Source: Rhynochetos jubatus | Taxonomy: Eukaryota > Chordata > Aves > Eurypygiformes > Rhynochetidae | Reading direction: 5' to 3' | Assembly (NCBI GenBank): GCA_027574665.1 | Contig: CM050651.1 | Coordinates: 5,023,501 to 5,087,500 of the forward strand | DNA length: 64,000 bases | Part shown: positions 23,539-37,679 of the stretch, piece after piece | Layout: each line of letters begins with the position of its first letter | How positions within the stretch are numbered: the stretch's first letter is position 1 | Position numbers and translations under genes: made by a program | Notes under the pieces: model-generated | What the model saw: only the letters and a program-made list of their open reading frames with translations | Databases searched by the model: none | What the model was told of the DNA's origin: nothing

Positions 23539-26500
23539 TCAAAGCGTACAAATTTTTTTAACTAGGAAAAAAGAATGGAAAACCTTGCACAAAGTGTGTA
23601 ATTCTTTTCCCCCGCAATTTCCATCCACCGCTGAATTTTTCTTATCTTAATTCCTTAAAAGAAATTCAGACGACTAAAATTTATAGACTGTACTAATCCT
23701 TAGAGTACAGATCCACTCTTTTGAAAGCCATAAATACAGAGTTAAAGCAGCACAGGAAATTAGTTCTCTGAGTTAACGTTAATTGCTCCCAACACTCCAG
23801 TATCTATCTACACAAGGAAGGAGTACAATTTGAAGAAGACATCTTAACATATCATGGTTAAAAAAACGTTATGCCTAGTGCTTTTTCTTACGAATTAAAA
23901 GGGGGCTGAACCTCTTATGATAAAAAAAAAAAAAGACCATGTCTGAAACATGGGCAGAAAGTATGCACCCAGACATAATTGATCCGAGTGCTGTGTTAGC
24001 TGTCACTGTAAATCCCACTCTCTAGCAGCAGGAGCAGTAAGGGAGTGAAACCCATGAAAAGCCGCTACAGCAAAAGGGAGAAAGGAAACAACACACTGTA
24101 ATTACAGTTTTTAAATTCAAAAGATCAGAAAAAACACATTTCAGCATTGATAGGGTGGCTTCAAGCCACATGAAGGGAGTGAGAAAAGAAGGGCATAAGA
24201 AAAACATACTGATATCTGCACTAAAACAATATTAATCTCGCAGCGTAACCAAAAATATAAGCAAGAGCAATGTGAAAATTTAAACAGTAAGAAATCTCTT
24301 TTACGTTAAGGGCCTGGTTTTGTCAAATTAACTGTTTTTCTGTATCTGATGCAAAAGAGAAAAAAATGTCATTAATGTACTGTTCTACTTGACAACTCAG
24401 AATGTTGAAATTTGAATACTGGCCTTGTACCAGCTGTATCTCAAGTATGTTCTGATTTATGATGTACAGTAGGTGTTGATGTACTGCTAGTCGATCCAAA
24501 GTTTTCACTGCTTAAAACAGGATAAGCATCAGTTAGCTCAATCAATGTGAACTCTGACCTTCCTTGGCTCCATTTAAAATTTTACACTCCTGTGGGTATA
24601 CCTGCCCTTCAGATCGTGCATACTCGTGGCTGAATAAGAACTATGGCTGAATGTGGAGATCATCACAATCCTCTGTCTGGAAAACCACTGAATGGGATAC
24701 AGTGGGGCAGTGTGTAACCTGTAAGATATGTGTATCGATTTACAAATAACTCTTTGTAAGAGGTAATCAAAATGGAGATTTTCTAAAGAAAGAAGCTGAG
24801 TAATTTCCTAACTTTCCTATGAAAAAAATCTGAAGGGCTATGCAAGTCTCCCTGCATCTGAAAATACACGAAGAATCTGATTTATATTACTGACATATTA
24901 ATTAATTCCTAATTAATTTTCAATTTCATTTACCACAAACATGCAAAACTACGTTACTTTTTTTGATACGGAAAGAAAAAATAATTTGGAGATTTGGATG
25001 GTACACAGGTACTGCCTTGCAATCTACATTCAAGGTTCATTTGAAAACTAGCTACTGAGAATTTTCTTAGACAAATCTACATAGAAAGCTTTTAAAACAT
25101 GTAGTTGTTTTTAGGGCTCCCCCAGCTTGTGACAATAGGGCCCACAAGGGTCAGCCAGCTTCAGTGTGACCAGATGGCTATGACAGTGTCAGAAATTTAT
25201 CACAATTATATTGCATAAAATAAATGATAGTTAGGAATGGAAAAATGGGCAGTCCTGCACAAAGTAGAGCTAAATCCTAAGTACCTACACTAGTTTCAAG
25301 TTTGTACAGCTGTGATGAATAGATGACAGTCTGGCGTGTCAGGGTTTTCTATATGACTGATAATGTTAAGAGATACTTCCTCATGGCTGGCTACACAGGA
25401 ACATTCACCTTAAAAATAACGCCTGTCATTTGCATGTTCCTCTAATCTTCGAGTTGAAATAACTTAATGGAATACCAGTGGTACTTCACAGTTGTTACTT
25501 GCTATGAAAAAAGCATTTATGAAGCAGGAAATTACACAAAGGCATAGAAAGTGGGCTTTTTCTCCCCTAGCAGAAGACTGAAAGTTTAATATCGCCTTTT
25601 TTTAGCATTCTGGCACTTCCTGCCCTGGTTGGCAATGTAACCAGAATCACACGCCACCAAGCTCCAGCACGGGCTGATCGATGACAATCCTCATTCCTGA
25701 TATTAGCTGGAAACGTGGTTGTCCTTACCTGCCTGAATAACCAACGTCATCCCAGCTGAGCTTCAGGACTCTTATAATGTAGAAATTACTTACTAGAATA
25801 CTTAAAAGAACCACGTCCTAAATCAAAATAAGCATCTGTATACACTGCAGGCTGAAATACATTCAACTTGGTGTACAATGTTTTGTGCTCTACTGTCAGC
25901 ATTCTCGGTGATGTGTTCTTGATTCTCATTCTTAGGTTTGGGTTTTGGGGTTTTTTTCCCTGATGGGTTGGTTTTTTTCAACAGCTTTGTGAAATCAGTC
26001 TTTCATTGCTCACATCTTCTTGTTGAAGTTTTGTTAAATATTTCATATCTTAAATATAGCATGTTAATAATTATTTTTCAGTTCTGAATTGGAACAAGTG
26101 TAGCTGAATGCATTATTCAAGAATAGCATCTGATCTTATTTAATACCATGTAACGCTTTGCTTGTTCTTATTCTTTTTTTCATGTAGAGGCAATATAGCA
26201 TGCTTGCCAAATATGTACCTTTCTCCCAAACAAGCTGTTCAGAAATGTTATTAGCCTAAATATCTTGTCCTGAATTTGTAAAGCATTTTTCTTCTCAGTC
26301 AATCATTTGAGGGGGGTGGGGATCAGTTATAGTAAGCTGTTTCAGAAAAGGCTGTGAAATAGGATGTACCATAATATCATAAAGAAAAAGTTAATCTGCT
26401 AAGAAAGTTAGTGACCTTTTTTTCTGCCATTTCTAAGAGCCCACTGAGCCTGTTTGAATCTCTCTTAAATATCTCTAGGATCTGAGAACCAAATGCTTTC

Positions 26501-27870
26501 AGGTAGTTGTGTCTTTACAGATTTATGGTTGTGGGGTTTTCCAAGAGTATTTAGACATATACAGTAACTCCAGTGACAATCATCAAGTATCACACAATTA
26601 TGATCTCCTGAAGATTCCACAAGGTGCCTTTTTACTTCCTTGAGAATTAAATGTCTTAGTTTGTCTTGTAAAGTCCTATTAGACTTCCATCAGCACGGAT
26701 CTGAGCAGCCTGGAGAGGTGTATGGCAGATGGGATTGCCTCAAAGTGGGCATGTCCTCCCTCTTGGTAGAAACTGAAGTTTCTACTGCTGAAAGGATAAG
26801 CTTTGTGTGCACAGAAAACACAAAATTAATAGTTTTTTATTCTCCACCTCCAGCTTCTCAGAGCTGACTCTGCCCGTTTATTTTAAAACTCACTCTCTCC
26901 CTCCTTTGTGGCTCACCCAGAGCCTTTTTTTCATTCAGTAGACACTGCTTCATCCTTGAGTCATCGCTGAATCTGTTCATTGTCACTAGCAATAATTTTT
27001 GATACACACCTTGCCTTAGGAGGCATATGCATAAGTTCCTATACGATGCCAAGCTCCTTAGGGTATACTGACTCTTATTTTGGCTCCATAAAAATGCACC
27101 TTTTCTTCCCCCCTCCCCGCAAAATACCTCGTGGCTGTATAACTATGGCTGGCAATACGATGCTGAAATTCGGTATTAAGAATGTTATGCTCTGGTAGCA
27201 TACTGGTAGCATTTTTGGTTTCTAAGTATCATCAAAGGATCACCCTTTTGTGAAGAGAAACTACTGTGTCAAAAGCTGCTGTAACTACACAGAATAGCCT
27301 TCCTTTCCTGACCTTTTGTATCAGGCTGAGTCTCTCTGGCCAGTGTAAAGCCTACTGTAAATGCGGATCATTTGTTTTCTCTCTCTAAGGGCGGGAGCTG
27401 TAGGTTTGGCTGCGAGGCCAAACGCTGGCCTGCACAAATTGTTCAAGTAAAAAGATGGGTCTGAATATCATGAGCCTGGAACATCTGTGGCCATGTCCAA
27501 AGCTAATTTTTTTAATTACTCGAAATAGTAAGCAGGATGTGCAGCCAGTAACCTTCCTCGCCACATCATAATGTTTTACAGGCAGTTTTACATTCTGTGT
27601 GTTCTCCCTTCCTCTCCACTGACACTAATTTGGATTGGCTGTGGGATGCAGCATACGAGTAAGTGTGCAAACTATAGTACACAGCGTGTAAATCTGCTTC
27701 TAAAACCTGTTATAAAAAAGGCATCGAAGCTCATCTTTGTTACCCTGCTTATGTGAGGAACCTGTTGGTGGGCAGCGCACCGCATGACACCGATGGTATT
27801 TATGTCATGAAGTCACAACTTCATTTCTGTTTGAATGTTTTCCCAAATAAATGATCAGATAAATAATACA

Positions 27871-27888
27871 GTGTGTGTGTGTGTGTGT
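27871..27888. repeat. (GT)9 microsatellite
   Basis: Nine uninterrupted GT units. Confidence 0.95.
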
Positions 27889-29216
27889 TCTGGTACAACA
27901 GATTATGTTTTTAAAGTAATTCTGAAGTTGTAACTTGTTTGGCCCTACAAGCAATCTTCTCAGAAACCTTAAGTCTTTAAAGTTGGTTTAATCAGGTGTG
28001 TAGGTCGCATGGCACACGCAAACCAGCTAGATGGGTTTACATCTGAGTCTCAGATTTATGCTGTGTGTATTAGTCATTGGAGTCTTAAATGTTGATTTGA
28101 TTATTATTTTTCACCATTATATCACTATTTGCTATTTTTTCCAGTATTTATTTCTGTAAACTAATTTCCTACAGTGTTTGAAGACGCCAGACACAAAAGA
28201 AGCGCAAGCACAGTAAAGCTACGTTGTTTAAATTTAGAACTGGCTGGGATATTTGCAATTTTCTTTCATTAGAAAAATGTTGGTTTGTAGAAAACAAAAT
28301 TTATTCATGCAATTCAAGTAATTGCCTACTAAGGAAAGAATTGGAAAGGCTTTATAAACTATCAAAATACTAAACATTTTAAAGTAAAAGAGTTGCTTGT
28401 AGGTCAAGTCCTCTTTTTCCATTTTTAATGAAAAAACAATAACGCTATAATTAAAGAAATAAAAGGTAAGAATTTAAAAATTACTGCTAAAATCATACAA
28501 GCTTAGGTTGATCTGTTTAAAAATGTGAAATTTTAAATAAAAAATGAGGTATCAACTTCTTTTGCCCACACTAGTTATGAATAAATACAGATATCAAGAA
28601 AAATAGCACACAATGGAAGAGCGGGTGTCTTGCACCCATCACTTCTAAAAAATCCTGATGGTGATTACAGATTGGAGGAAACAGGGAGCGGTTCACCTGG
28701 GTCTGACTCCAGCTCTGCATCAACCTTTGTAGTAGACCGTGTCTTCCCTGCACAGGGAATTTTTTGCTCAGATATCTGCAGTTCTGTATTCTGAGCACTC
28801 ACTTTATTTCCACTTTTGTATAATTTTGCTTCTCCTTTTCCATTAACAAGCTTACTTGTTGTAGAATAACAGATTCAGAAGCTGGGTTTTGGTCCCTTTG
28901 TGCTATAACCCAGAAACAAGTATTCCAGAGAGCATGCATCTGACCTGCTGCATCTGCACTACAGCTGGGCTCTGCATTTCCATGCCTCCTTCCAACACGT
29001 GGGGTGAGCTGGGACCGCAGAACAGAAATCCAACGTGGCTATTTTCCAGTGGCGCAATGCCCAGGACCTGACAACGCTGAGCTCCTTGGCAGCAGCTTCC
29101 AATTTCATTGGAGTCAGGCCTGGCCCTAAAATCAGGGAGCTGATCACATATCTCTACCATCTCACTGGCTCCGAGACTTGCTCCTCACAGGGGAGAAAGT
29201 GACACCCCTCCCCCCC

Positions 29217-29480
29217 TTTCCATGAGACTGATCGATGACGATTAACTCTGCTAATTAAACTCGGGCTACGGAGCTGTAACGCGGGTGTAAACCATCAGAA
29301 CCAAACCCACCAGCCATTTTGGTTCTAAATTTCAGTTGCGCAAACGTAACGTCACATTGCTTATTTAACACATTGGTCTCTTTACACTGGCAAAGCACGG
29401 AAAGTGTTCCAGTGTATGAGAGATGTAATGTGGCTTGAATTAAAATATAAATGAATCAATAACCTTCCAAGTCCAAGAAA
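29217..29480. promoter_or_regulatory. Possible conserved regulatory element
   Basis: Low-repeat sequence with clustered binding-type motifs: CTAATTAAA (homeodomain core) near 29251, AACGTCAC (CRE-like) near 29347, and TTGCGCAAAC (C/EBP-like palindrome TTGCGCAA) near 29336. The CpGs are unusual for the surroundings. There is no ORF. Conservation cannot be tested from one sequence, so the call is tentative. Confidence 0.2.
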
Positions 29481-31471
29481 TAAATCTTTTAAACCTTAAC
29501 TCCTTCAGACTTCTCGCTTGTATGGTGTTAGGAGTAATTCCTGTAGGCAATAGTTTACACGCTCAAACCCTGCTTCTACAACCTCTCATTCTGATCAGTG
29601 AAGAGAGCAAGGCTTTTCTGCGACAAACATGCTAACCTTTTGCTCAGAACATGCAACAAGTGTGTGCGTGAAAAATTCCTTGTATGTTGTAGATGTTTCC
29701 TATTTTATTGAAGTTTATTGTACTTTACAGTAAATAAACATGTATATCCTCATTTATTTAGGATAATGTATTCAGTCAACGAATATTCATGTGATGAATT
29801 CCCCCCAACACATTATGCAAAGAGCATTATTCAGAATTAAACAGGAAGAGTCACTGATTTTGTTTGCTACGATTACAAGTAAAATACCATAAGGCGAATT
29901 AGCAGCCGGCAAATGCTATTAAGGGCATCCGTTGACTACAATTAGACTATAGAAGGCAATCAGATGGATACTATTCTAGGCACCTCAGACATGTACAGGA
30001 TTAAGAGTCTCCTGTTAAGGAGTTTACCTTATGTGCTCCACGCAGGAAATATGAACGGTATGAATTAGAGACATTCTGAAGATCAGTAATACGCTGGTTG
30101 ATAATACATAATATTAACCTGCAATCTGTTTTATTAGCTGCCAACTTATTCTTTCTACACACACAGAAAAGCTGGTGATTTTGATGTTCCCACTGAATTG
30201 CCTGAATTTTCTTTGGGAAGTCATGGTTCCTGTTCTAGTAAGAGGATAATCCAGTAAAGGCAAAGCTTCGTCCTGACGAATTCATATGAAACAAGAAGCA
30301 AAAAGTAAGAAAAGAACACTGGTTTATAATATGATGGTATCTGGTCACTGAGGGCTAAATTAAACAATAGCCAATGTAGATGGTAGCGGTTTCTGTTTTT
30401 CACAAGGTGAAATAACAACTGTAGTGACAGGAAAGTCTGTATTTCTCAGAAGCAACTACATTTCTTTGACAAATCCTATCAATAGCCAAGGGTATTGGGA
30501 CTGTTCAGAATAACTGAAGGACAGCATGGGACACCAAATGCTCTCCTTTCACAACCTGGCAGTTTTTATGAGTAAGTCAGCTGACTGTAGCAGTCCCATG
30601 GCGTTAGTCTTTAGTCTGCTTGGTTTATCTTCTATTGTCAAATTAATATTTGTAGAAATCCCATATATTTTCATATAGAAAATATACTTTATAATTTCCA
30701 TTCCACCTTTGATATATGACACTGGTGTTGTAATTTTTATAAGTAACATTTTTATGGATTATGATGCTCACGGGACTTGCATGCATATTAGATCAGACAA
30801 TATAAAATTAAAGATAAAAGATTTAGTATACACTCTCAGAAATGTTGGGGGCAGGGGAGAAGAAAAGGAAAAAAAAAAAAGAGAATGGAGAGAATAAAAT
30901 GTCTGTTCTTTTGGCCATTCCGCACATTCCAAAATGTGTTATCCTGTGAATTTCACAAAGCTATTTTTTTATTGATGTAGATTACTTTTTTCATGAATCA
31001 TTCAAAAACTGCCTTTTGAAGAAGAGGACATGCATATTTTAATGCATACAATGAATTGTATATTATGAATAGCAAATTCTTTCAGTTTGCCTCCCTACCG
31101 GTGTTTAAAAAGGGAAATCCATGTGACTAATTATATTAACAGAGGAAAAGGGCAACAAAACAAAACAGTGACAAAATGAAATGCAGTCAATAATTGATTT
31201 CATTAAGATCTCAGTTACTTCTGTGGATTTTATTATCTGTTAATGTCTATTAATGAAAATAATTCAATGAGAGTAAATGGAACTCCTCCTGGCAAATAAG
31301 AACTCAAGACCTGAGTTTGAGTATTTCCTTACATTCTTTTTTTCCCCCCTACTTCTGCATTTTATCGCTGTGGCAAGAGTTTTAGTCCTGGAAGGGAAGC
31401 CCAGGAAGAAGCAGTGAAATTGCTCCTATTTTTGATTTTGTAATAGATTCCCTATCTAGGCAAGTCACATA

Positions 31472-31583
31472 TGACCTGATCCTGCAGCCCCAACGTACAC
31501 AGTAGTCATTATTCACATGAGTAATTCCATCAGTATTGATGTGCACATAATGCTTGTGCACATAAGAATTACTTACACACAGG
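31472..31583. repeat. Remnant of an old hairpin-type amniote repeat
   Basis: Reads GACCTGATCCTGCAGCCCC, then 'TTATTCACATGAGTAATTCC', then GATGTGCACATAA and AAGAATTACTTACACACAGGG. This follows the order of a widespread ancient reptile/bird repeat that carries 'CTGATCCTGCA', 'TTACTCACATGAGTA', and an inverted return arm. The match is from memory and diverged; the family name is not asserted. The inverted arms (TTCACATGAGTAATT against AAGAATTACTTACAC) are only partly complementary now. Confidence 0.4.
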
Positions 31584-34500
31584 GTACAAAACCATGCCTA
31601 TAATTCTTCTATATCATTGTTTCTTAGCTTCTTGTTGTAGGAGGAGTATGGCCACATTAAATGTGTCCAATTTGCAACTGACTGCATGTTTGATAGAAGT
31701 GCATTTTTATCAGCAACTATTTTGTTTCATGAAATGGAACAATGGGCTATGACATTTTATGGCTTTAGAATTTCTGTGGGAGAACAGTGTAGATAATAAC
31801 ACAAAATGTTCCGATAGAGCCGATTTCCAACTTCTCCGGAATTAAATACCTTTGATTGCCTCAATTCCTCAGTTCCTGTTCAAACTCCCTTTGAAATCCT
31901 ACCTTGTTTTGCTGCTGGAAACAACATTGTGCTGTATTAAGAAAGCCGAACCTTCCCTCTGCCTTTTAATACAATATTTGCCTAAACTCTTGTTTGTAGA
32001 GGGACAGAGTTGAATGTAAAATGCAACTTTGCACCATTACAAAAGGTGGTTATGGTCCATTTTTTTAATGATATGGCTTTTCTAACATAAAAAATCAACC
32101 TGCTTTCAAATACCTTCAGAAACAAAAGCCCTGCATGCATGGTATGAAAAGAAAAAAAAAAAGATAAAAGATATCTCAAGAGCATAGTGTCTGAAAGCCA
32201 CCACGGGATCACTTCAGGTTTTTTGTTTTCTTATATTTTGAAAGTGTGACATTTTGAAAGGAATGGCAGTGAATGAACGATCAGGTAAAGAGACGACTGC
32301 ACCATGAAATGAGAGTACTCAGAAAAGAAAGTACTTTTTCTGTGTTTTTAGGTGAGGCTAATCTTTGTTATTTAAAGACCCCTGTTAAAGTTAGGAAGTT
32401 AAATGCTGTGCTTATCCATTTTTCTAGTTCTGATTGGGAACTGGCCATCCACATTTTGAAGGGTTAGGAAAGATTTTAAAGATAGTGAGATGGAAAAGTG
32501 CCTATTTCTTTTAAAATGGTTCTATTCTTTTTTGTTATACATTATACATCAGAGTGATATTTGAAGGCAGATTTATTACGCTCCCTGGCAGAATGCTTTG
32601 TACATTTATAATGCAAAGCTTTTATCTAAAATTCAGAGCATTATTTTAGAAAGAAGGTGTATCATATCTGTGAGACAAGTTCTATTCCTATTGAGAAGCA
32701 TCCACGGGAGCTGAAAATATGTGGTAAAACTGATGGTCAAGGAAGAGCTGAAAATGAAATCTGTCTGGTTTGCTTACTGTAGTGCTGCTTTTGAGCCTTA
32801 CTGCAAGTCCCATGTCTCACTGCTTGATCCGTGAGTTACACGTTAGTTGCTAAAGTAAAACTAATTTATGTTGTATGTAAATATCGAATCTTGGAATTTA
32901 TGAAATATCCTAGACACAGTAAAACTGTCATAAAGGAAGACATCTTTCAGCCCCTTCTGTTTGAAATTATTTCCCGACCATGCCATTGGCACACGAAAAA
33001 GTGCTATTGTTAGGAAAGACGTCTACGCATGAAAGAAGGTTGAGCTGTGTTTTAATCCTATATTGACAACTAATGGCTGGAATTTCCATAACTTCAAGCA
33101 TTTGGACAATCCATTTCACCCAACATTTAAAATAGCAGGATCTTTTGACACTATGTGGCTCTGAAAACATAATCTAATCCACCTTCCATCATACCTGTTT
33201 TTTTAAATACCACTTGTCATTCTGTGTTTTCATTTTTAGATGTTCTTTGAACAATTTTGAAGCAGCTTAAAAACCCAGGGTTTTGCATCTAAGCAGCCCT
33301 TCATTCCATGCCCATTATCATTGCTAAAACATCAGTTAGTCCACTGCTTTGGGCTTAGAGTGTAGGGGGCTTTTAAGGGTTTTGTTTTCTAGCGTTCCCG
33401 TGTTGGGAATTCAGCACTGAACCGAGAAGTGTGTAACAAGTTCTCCGAGTTCACCAGCAGTTCTTCTACTTGTGAAGAAATAAACGTCATACTGATGGGG
33501 TCATGCCCTACTAAGTAAAAATCTGCAATAAGAGGGCTAAAAACATTTTGCTTTAACTTAGTCAATTTTAAGAAGTTAACACGTTAATACTTACCACCAA
33601 ATTCTTGAATGTTATTGAATAAGCCTAAAATTTGCTATGAATAATATGTCTTGAGGCAAAGTAAAAATGATGTCAACCAGCATTTTTTTCCATTAAACAC
33701 ATTTAAACAGTAGTCAACTTTCTCTTTGTATACGTTATGACCACGTGACATTTCTTTAGAAAGTCATCCCTGTCCGCAAAGAGTTCACATGCTGATGCCA
33801 AAGCCAAAGGCAGTGATCCTAATCCAACTTAAAGGCCTTATGACTGGAACTAGACAATTATCAGCATTCATCATAGCGATGATTTCAGTGAAGCTCTCTA
33901 TGAAGTCACATACTGCTAGGTATGTAAGTACCATCATCTGGATTCCCTGGCTGACCACCCTGGCTATACCTCACTCTGCGGTAAGGTTCCCTGGATCTGA
34001 AATGTTGTGGGACACAAATATATTCTTTCTTTCCCTGTCTCTCTGAGGCCAGCTGTCTTCTGTCAGGCCATACTGGTGAGACAGACAGGGGAATGTCCAC
34101 TTTGGAACTACTTCTAAGAGACCCTCACAGCTTCTGTTGTAGATTAGGTTTTGAATTTCTCATTAGCTGTGGAATGGTATCAACATTTGGAGAGTATCAT
34201 ACATGCCATATGGCATAAAGACTTAGTTGAATTTGAAAAGCTGAGGAGTGTTTTCTGAAATGTTAGCAGGGTCTATGAGGTGGACTGAGGTGTTAACAGA
34301 GCTGGTAAAGGACCTGAGTGTCAGCATGTCTGTAAGAAAAGCAGGTAACTGTAGGTGGCCGGTTTCTTCTGTACACACAGACATAACAAGCTTAAACAAC
34401 TGGAACTTCAAGCCAGACAGTTTCATACCAGAAATACAGTCGAGCGCATGTTGCCTCTATACTGCAAAAGGGATGGCTGGGATGGCCACAACTGGTTCAG

Positions 34501-36578
34501 AGAAAAGGGCAGATCTTCCTTCCACCTCCATTGATAATGGCGTTTTACTTTAATTTAGCCACAAGGGATTTCATTATTCTGGTGGAAATAATACTTTAAT
34601 TTTACTTTATGAACACAGATAGACAAGACAGATCCTCTTCTTAGCACTCCTAAAACATACATGTTTTAATATTACAGCCGTTGCTAATTACAGACTTATT
34701 AGCGTATCTCCCATATTTAATGTAGTACTTTGGACACAAACTAGTGTCTGTGTTCTAGGGAAATACTGGGTTTGTTCTTTGCTTACTTGGAAAAGAAAAA
34801 TACAGTGGAAGGACATACCACATTCAGTGACATGTCAGGCCCATTGCTCCTGCACAAAATGCTCTGCAAAGGAGGGAAATGAATTTCTGCTTTTTGTCAT
34901 ACCCACCCACATAATACATGTCACATCAGGCAAATAAATGTTGATCCTTTAGCAGTGCATTTACGTCTTTCATAAAGTTTCATATTTGATTTGAAAGTTT
35001 CTAAATTCTCAGTTGTACAGTTCACAGATGGTTCAAAATCCATTGATAATTCAATGTCTGTTTAGCTCTGAAGTAGACCGAAGACCTGGTAATTAATGTC
35101 CTGAGAGATTTGAAAAAGCTTATGCACACATTTGTAGATACACTAGTATTTGCTGTCAGTGTTCAAACATATTCAGTAAACTGAACTGTGATTTGGAGCA
35201 TATGTTTCTTGTTCCCTAATTGGTAATCAGGCCCACTGAGGGCAAGATCCACACACTGGCAAGTAGCAAGGGCTAGAAGGTAAAGCATTGATTAAGGATT
35301 ACAGTTGAGATGATGTTTGCTGAAGTGAGCATCAATGGGTCTGCATAGCTGTTGCTCAGACTTTAGTTTGAAAGCGTGAAGAGATAGATTTATAAATTTA
35401 AAAAGCAAAATAATCAAATCCTTCATAAACAGAATGAACGTTTGCATCTAGTGGATGCAAACACAATTTAAAACACAGAAAAAGTCAAAACGGCACACAT
35501 CCAATCAGTCAAAACCACTCAGACTGATTTTAGTAGTTAGTGACACACGTGTTGTGCGTGTGCGTCTTTAGGGGAGTTCATCGCTGCCGGTGAAGAAAAA
35601 GGTGTGTCTATGTCAGCCCCTTCCCTCCTCTGCCACACCAGACATTGTCTTCAGTTTCACCATTCTTTGTGACGTAAACCACGGAAACTCCGAACAAGCA
35701 TTTCCGTAACTCACACTTTCCAGCAAACCTAACGGCAAAGATGCCACAGAGCATGGCAAGCCTTGCACCGCGACTGTTAGGAACAGAACCACAGCCGTCG
35801 GAAACTGAGACAGAAACCGAGGGACAAAGAGCAGCTCCTTTCACACCCACGCTCTGAATTTTCCAATCCGACAGAAGGCGGTTTCTACAGACAGTGCCTT
35901 CCAGGATGTTCTGCACAATCCAGACATGGTGACAGAACTGTTTACAGAACGGGTCTCTACTAGAAAAAAATGTTTACAGCACTTGGCTGAACAGAAGAAG
36001 GAAAATCTTCCCACAAAGACTGCAGTCTTTCACACCGTTACACACGCATCACTTGGGTCTTTCCCGTGAATCAGTCGGATTTGCAACCAGCAAATCCTGT
36101 AACGTCAAAATGTGAAAGCCCCTGTGCTGAGCTGCTCGCTGACTGCGAGACCTGCAGGACCTAGAGCCACATTCACAGAGCACAGTTTGGGTCCCCATTC
36201 CCTGAACTTCCCATCCAGGTTCATCTAGCTTTAATGAAAATTAGCCATTGAATCTCCATGTTACTAACACATTGTCACCTTCAAAAGTTACCGGTCACTG
36301 GCGCATGGCTCAGATCACAGACTTTCATTTCATACTGTATTAAGGCAGGAACAATGGTCCAGCTTTTAATATTATATGAAATTTCTCCTCTATCGTTTTT
36401 GTTATTTTTCTTAAAAGTAGATGGCAATCATTTGTGCTCTGATTATAAGCTGTATCCTTATCTATGGCTTTTCTCATCATAATATATGAAAGTGGCAAAT
36501 ATAATCTATAAGTAATAAGTATGGCATGAAATTTCACGAGGTCCTTATCATTCTGTGTCATTATTCTTGTCTTTGTTT

Positions 36579-36592
36579 CTCTCTCTCTCTCT
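36579..36592. repeat. (CT)7 microsatellite
   Basis: Seven CT units in a T-rich context. Confidence 0.9.
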
Positions 36593-36981
36593 TCATTGTA
36601 GGAATATTTTTTATTTAGTGTGTGGGTTTTTTTCCTTTGTCTTTTCTTATTCTCTTTGATGACTGAAAGTATTCTGCTGTGCAAAAAATAAAAATAGTTC
36701 GTGGTCCCTTCAATATGTTTGTTTATATTGAAACTTACTGATTTTTTTTAATGTTTAACTCCCCTGTTGCTTTTCAGTCACTGAAATGATAGAGACTTAA
36801 GGTGCATGTACGTACTTGTGAAATTAATGTGAGCAGAGTGTACCCAGATCTGTACCTGGAAACGTTGCAAATTTCATGTTAATGACATTTTAGAACATGT
36901 CTCTATTCTCAACCTTAGAGGACAACACTTGCCTGCTCCTCCCAAAATACAAAGATACTTCTGTACTTCCAGGTGCGTTTG

Positions 36982-37197
36982 TTAAACCCACAGGCAATTA
37001 CACTTTTTTAGAACTGATGTTTCATTTTGCTTTATTTTTGCTTGAAAATACATCTCCTTGAAATTCTGTGTGAGGGAAAGGTCTGAGGAAGCCCAGCTGG
37101 TTGGCAGCCATGAGCCACGATTCTCAGAATTAACACCAATCTGACTTCCTTTGTCTACAGACACTAGAAGCTTTGGGTTCATAAAACCAAAAAAAGG
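36982..37197 (-). CDS. Candidate terminal coding exon, unknown gene
   Basis: On the minus strand a long pyrimidine tract (about 30 bases, ending CCTTTCTTTCTAG; acceptor AG at 37198-37199) opens a 216-bp frame of 71 codons plus a TAA at 36982-36984. It starts PFFGFMNPKLLVSVDKG and ends KKCNCLWV. The upstream in-frame stop is the TAG of the acceptor itself, so this frame cannot extend further 5' without splicing. Entry is phase 0, matching the three candidate exons upstream on the same strand (37680, 38628, 39213). No domain, signal or transmembrane segment is obvious. There is no AATAAA close downstream on this strand; the nearest is about 370 bp away. The acceptor is among the strongest seen in the window, but the frame length alone is within chance. 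Confidence 0.25.
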   Translation of the reverse strand, partial: PFFGFMNPKLLVSVDKGSQIGVNSENRGSWLPTSWASSDLSLTQNFKEMYFQAKIKQNETSVLKKCNCLWV

Positions 37198-37679
37198 CTA
37201 GAAAGAAAGGAAGGAGGGAAGCAAGCACACTTTCAAGTGTAGGAAGTTCCTGGTGAAATAAGTATTTGGCTCCTCCTTGGCCTACTGGACTAACTGCAAA
37301 GAGGGCAAATACAGGTAGAAAATCAGAAACCTGCACCTCAGCCCTCTAAGTAGGCAGCCATGGATCTGGACCAGGTAAACCAGCGGAAAGAAGTCTGTGT
37401 AACATAATTCCGCTTGCATACCAGCCAGCATCCATTAGGTTTGAATTAATATTCCCTGAGGGGCTTTATCTTTACAGGTTTCATCGATAGCCACAGTTTT
37501 CTGATAATAATTCGTTGCCTGTTGCAACTACCACAGCATGGCTTCACTGCCTTAACAGTGGTCACCATTAAGAAAAATAAGCTTTAGTACAGACCTAAAC
37601 CCACTTACTAGTTGCTTGAGAAAGGCAGTATTCATCACATGTGACTGGAGGTGTCTTGTGTTATTTATCCAGTACTCAC
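37198..37679 (-). other. Putative intron
   Basis: Lies between candidate exons 37680-37799 and 36982-37197. It starts GTGAGT and ends CTAG on the minus strand, with a pyrimidine-rich 3' end. It exists only if the flanking exons are real. Confidence 0.2.

Larger units (their letters stand above)
23539..36981. other. Long unique DNA, no confident gene
   Basis: About 13.4 kb of AT-rich sequence with ORFs of at most 102 codons. The 101-codon ORF at 34248-34553 and the 102-codon minus ORF at 35608-35916 have no recognisable domain. The stretch from about 35540 to 36200 has somewhat more CpG than its flanks. Microsatellites, an old repeat remnant and two stretches rich in TAAT-type motifs are listed separately. 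Confidence 0.55.

Noticed and set aside
34248-34553. 101-codon plus-strand ORF
   Set aside because: No recognised domain, and internal splice-like sites give no consistent model. Chance ORF is the simplest reading.
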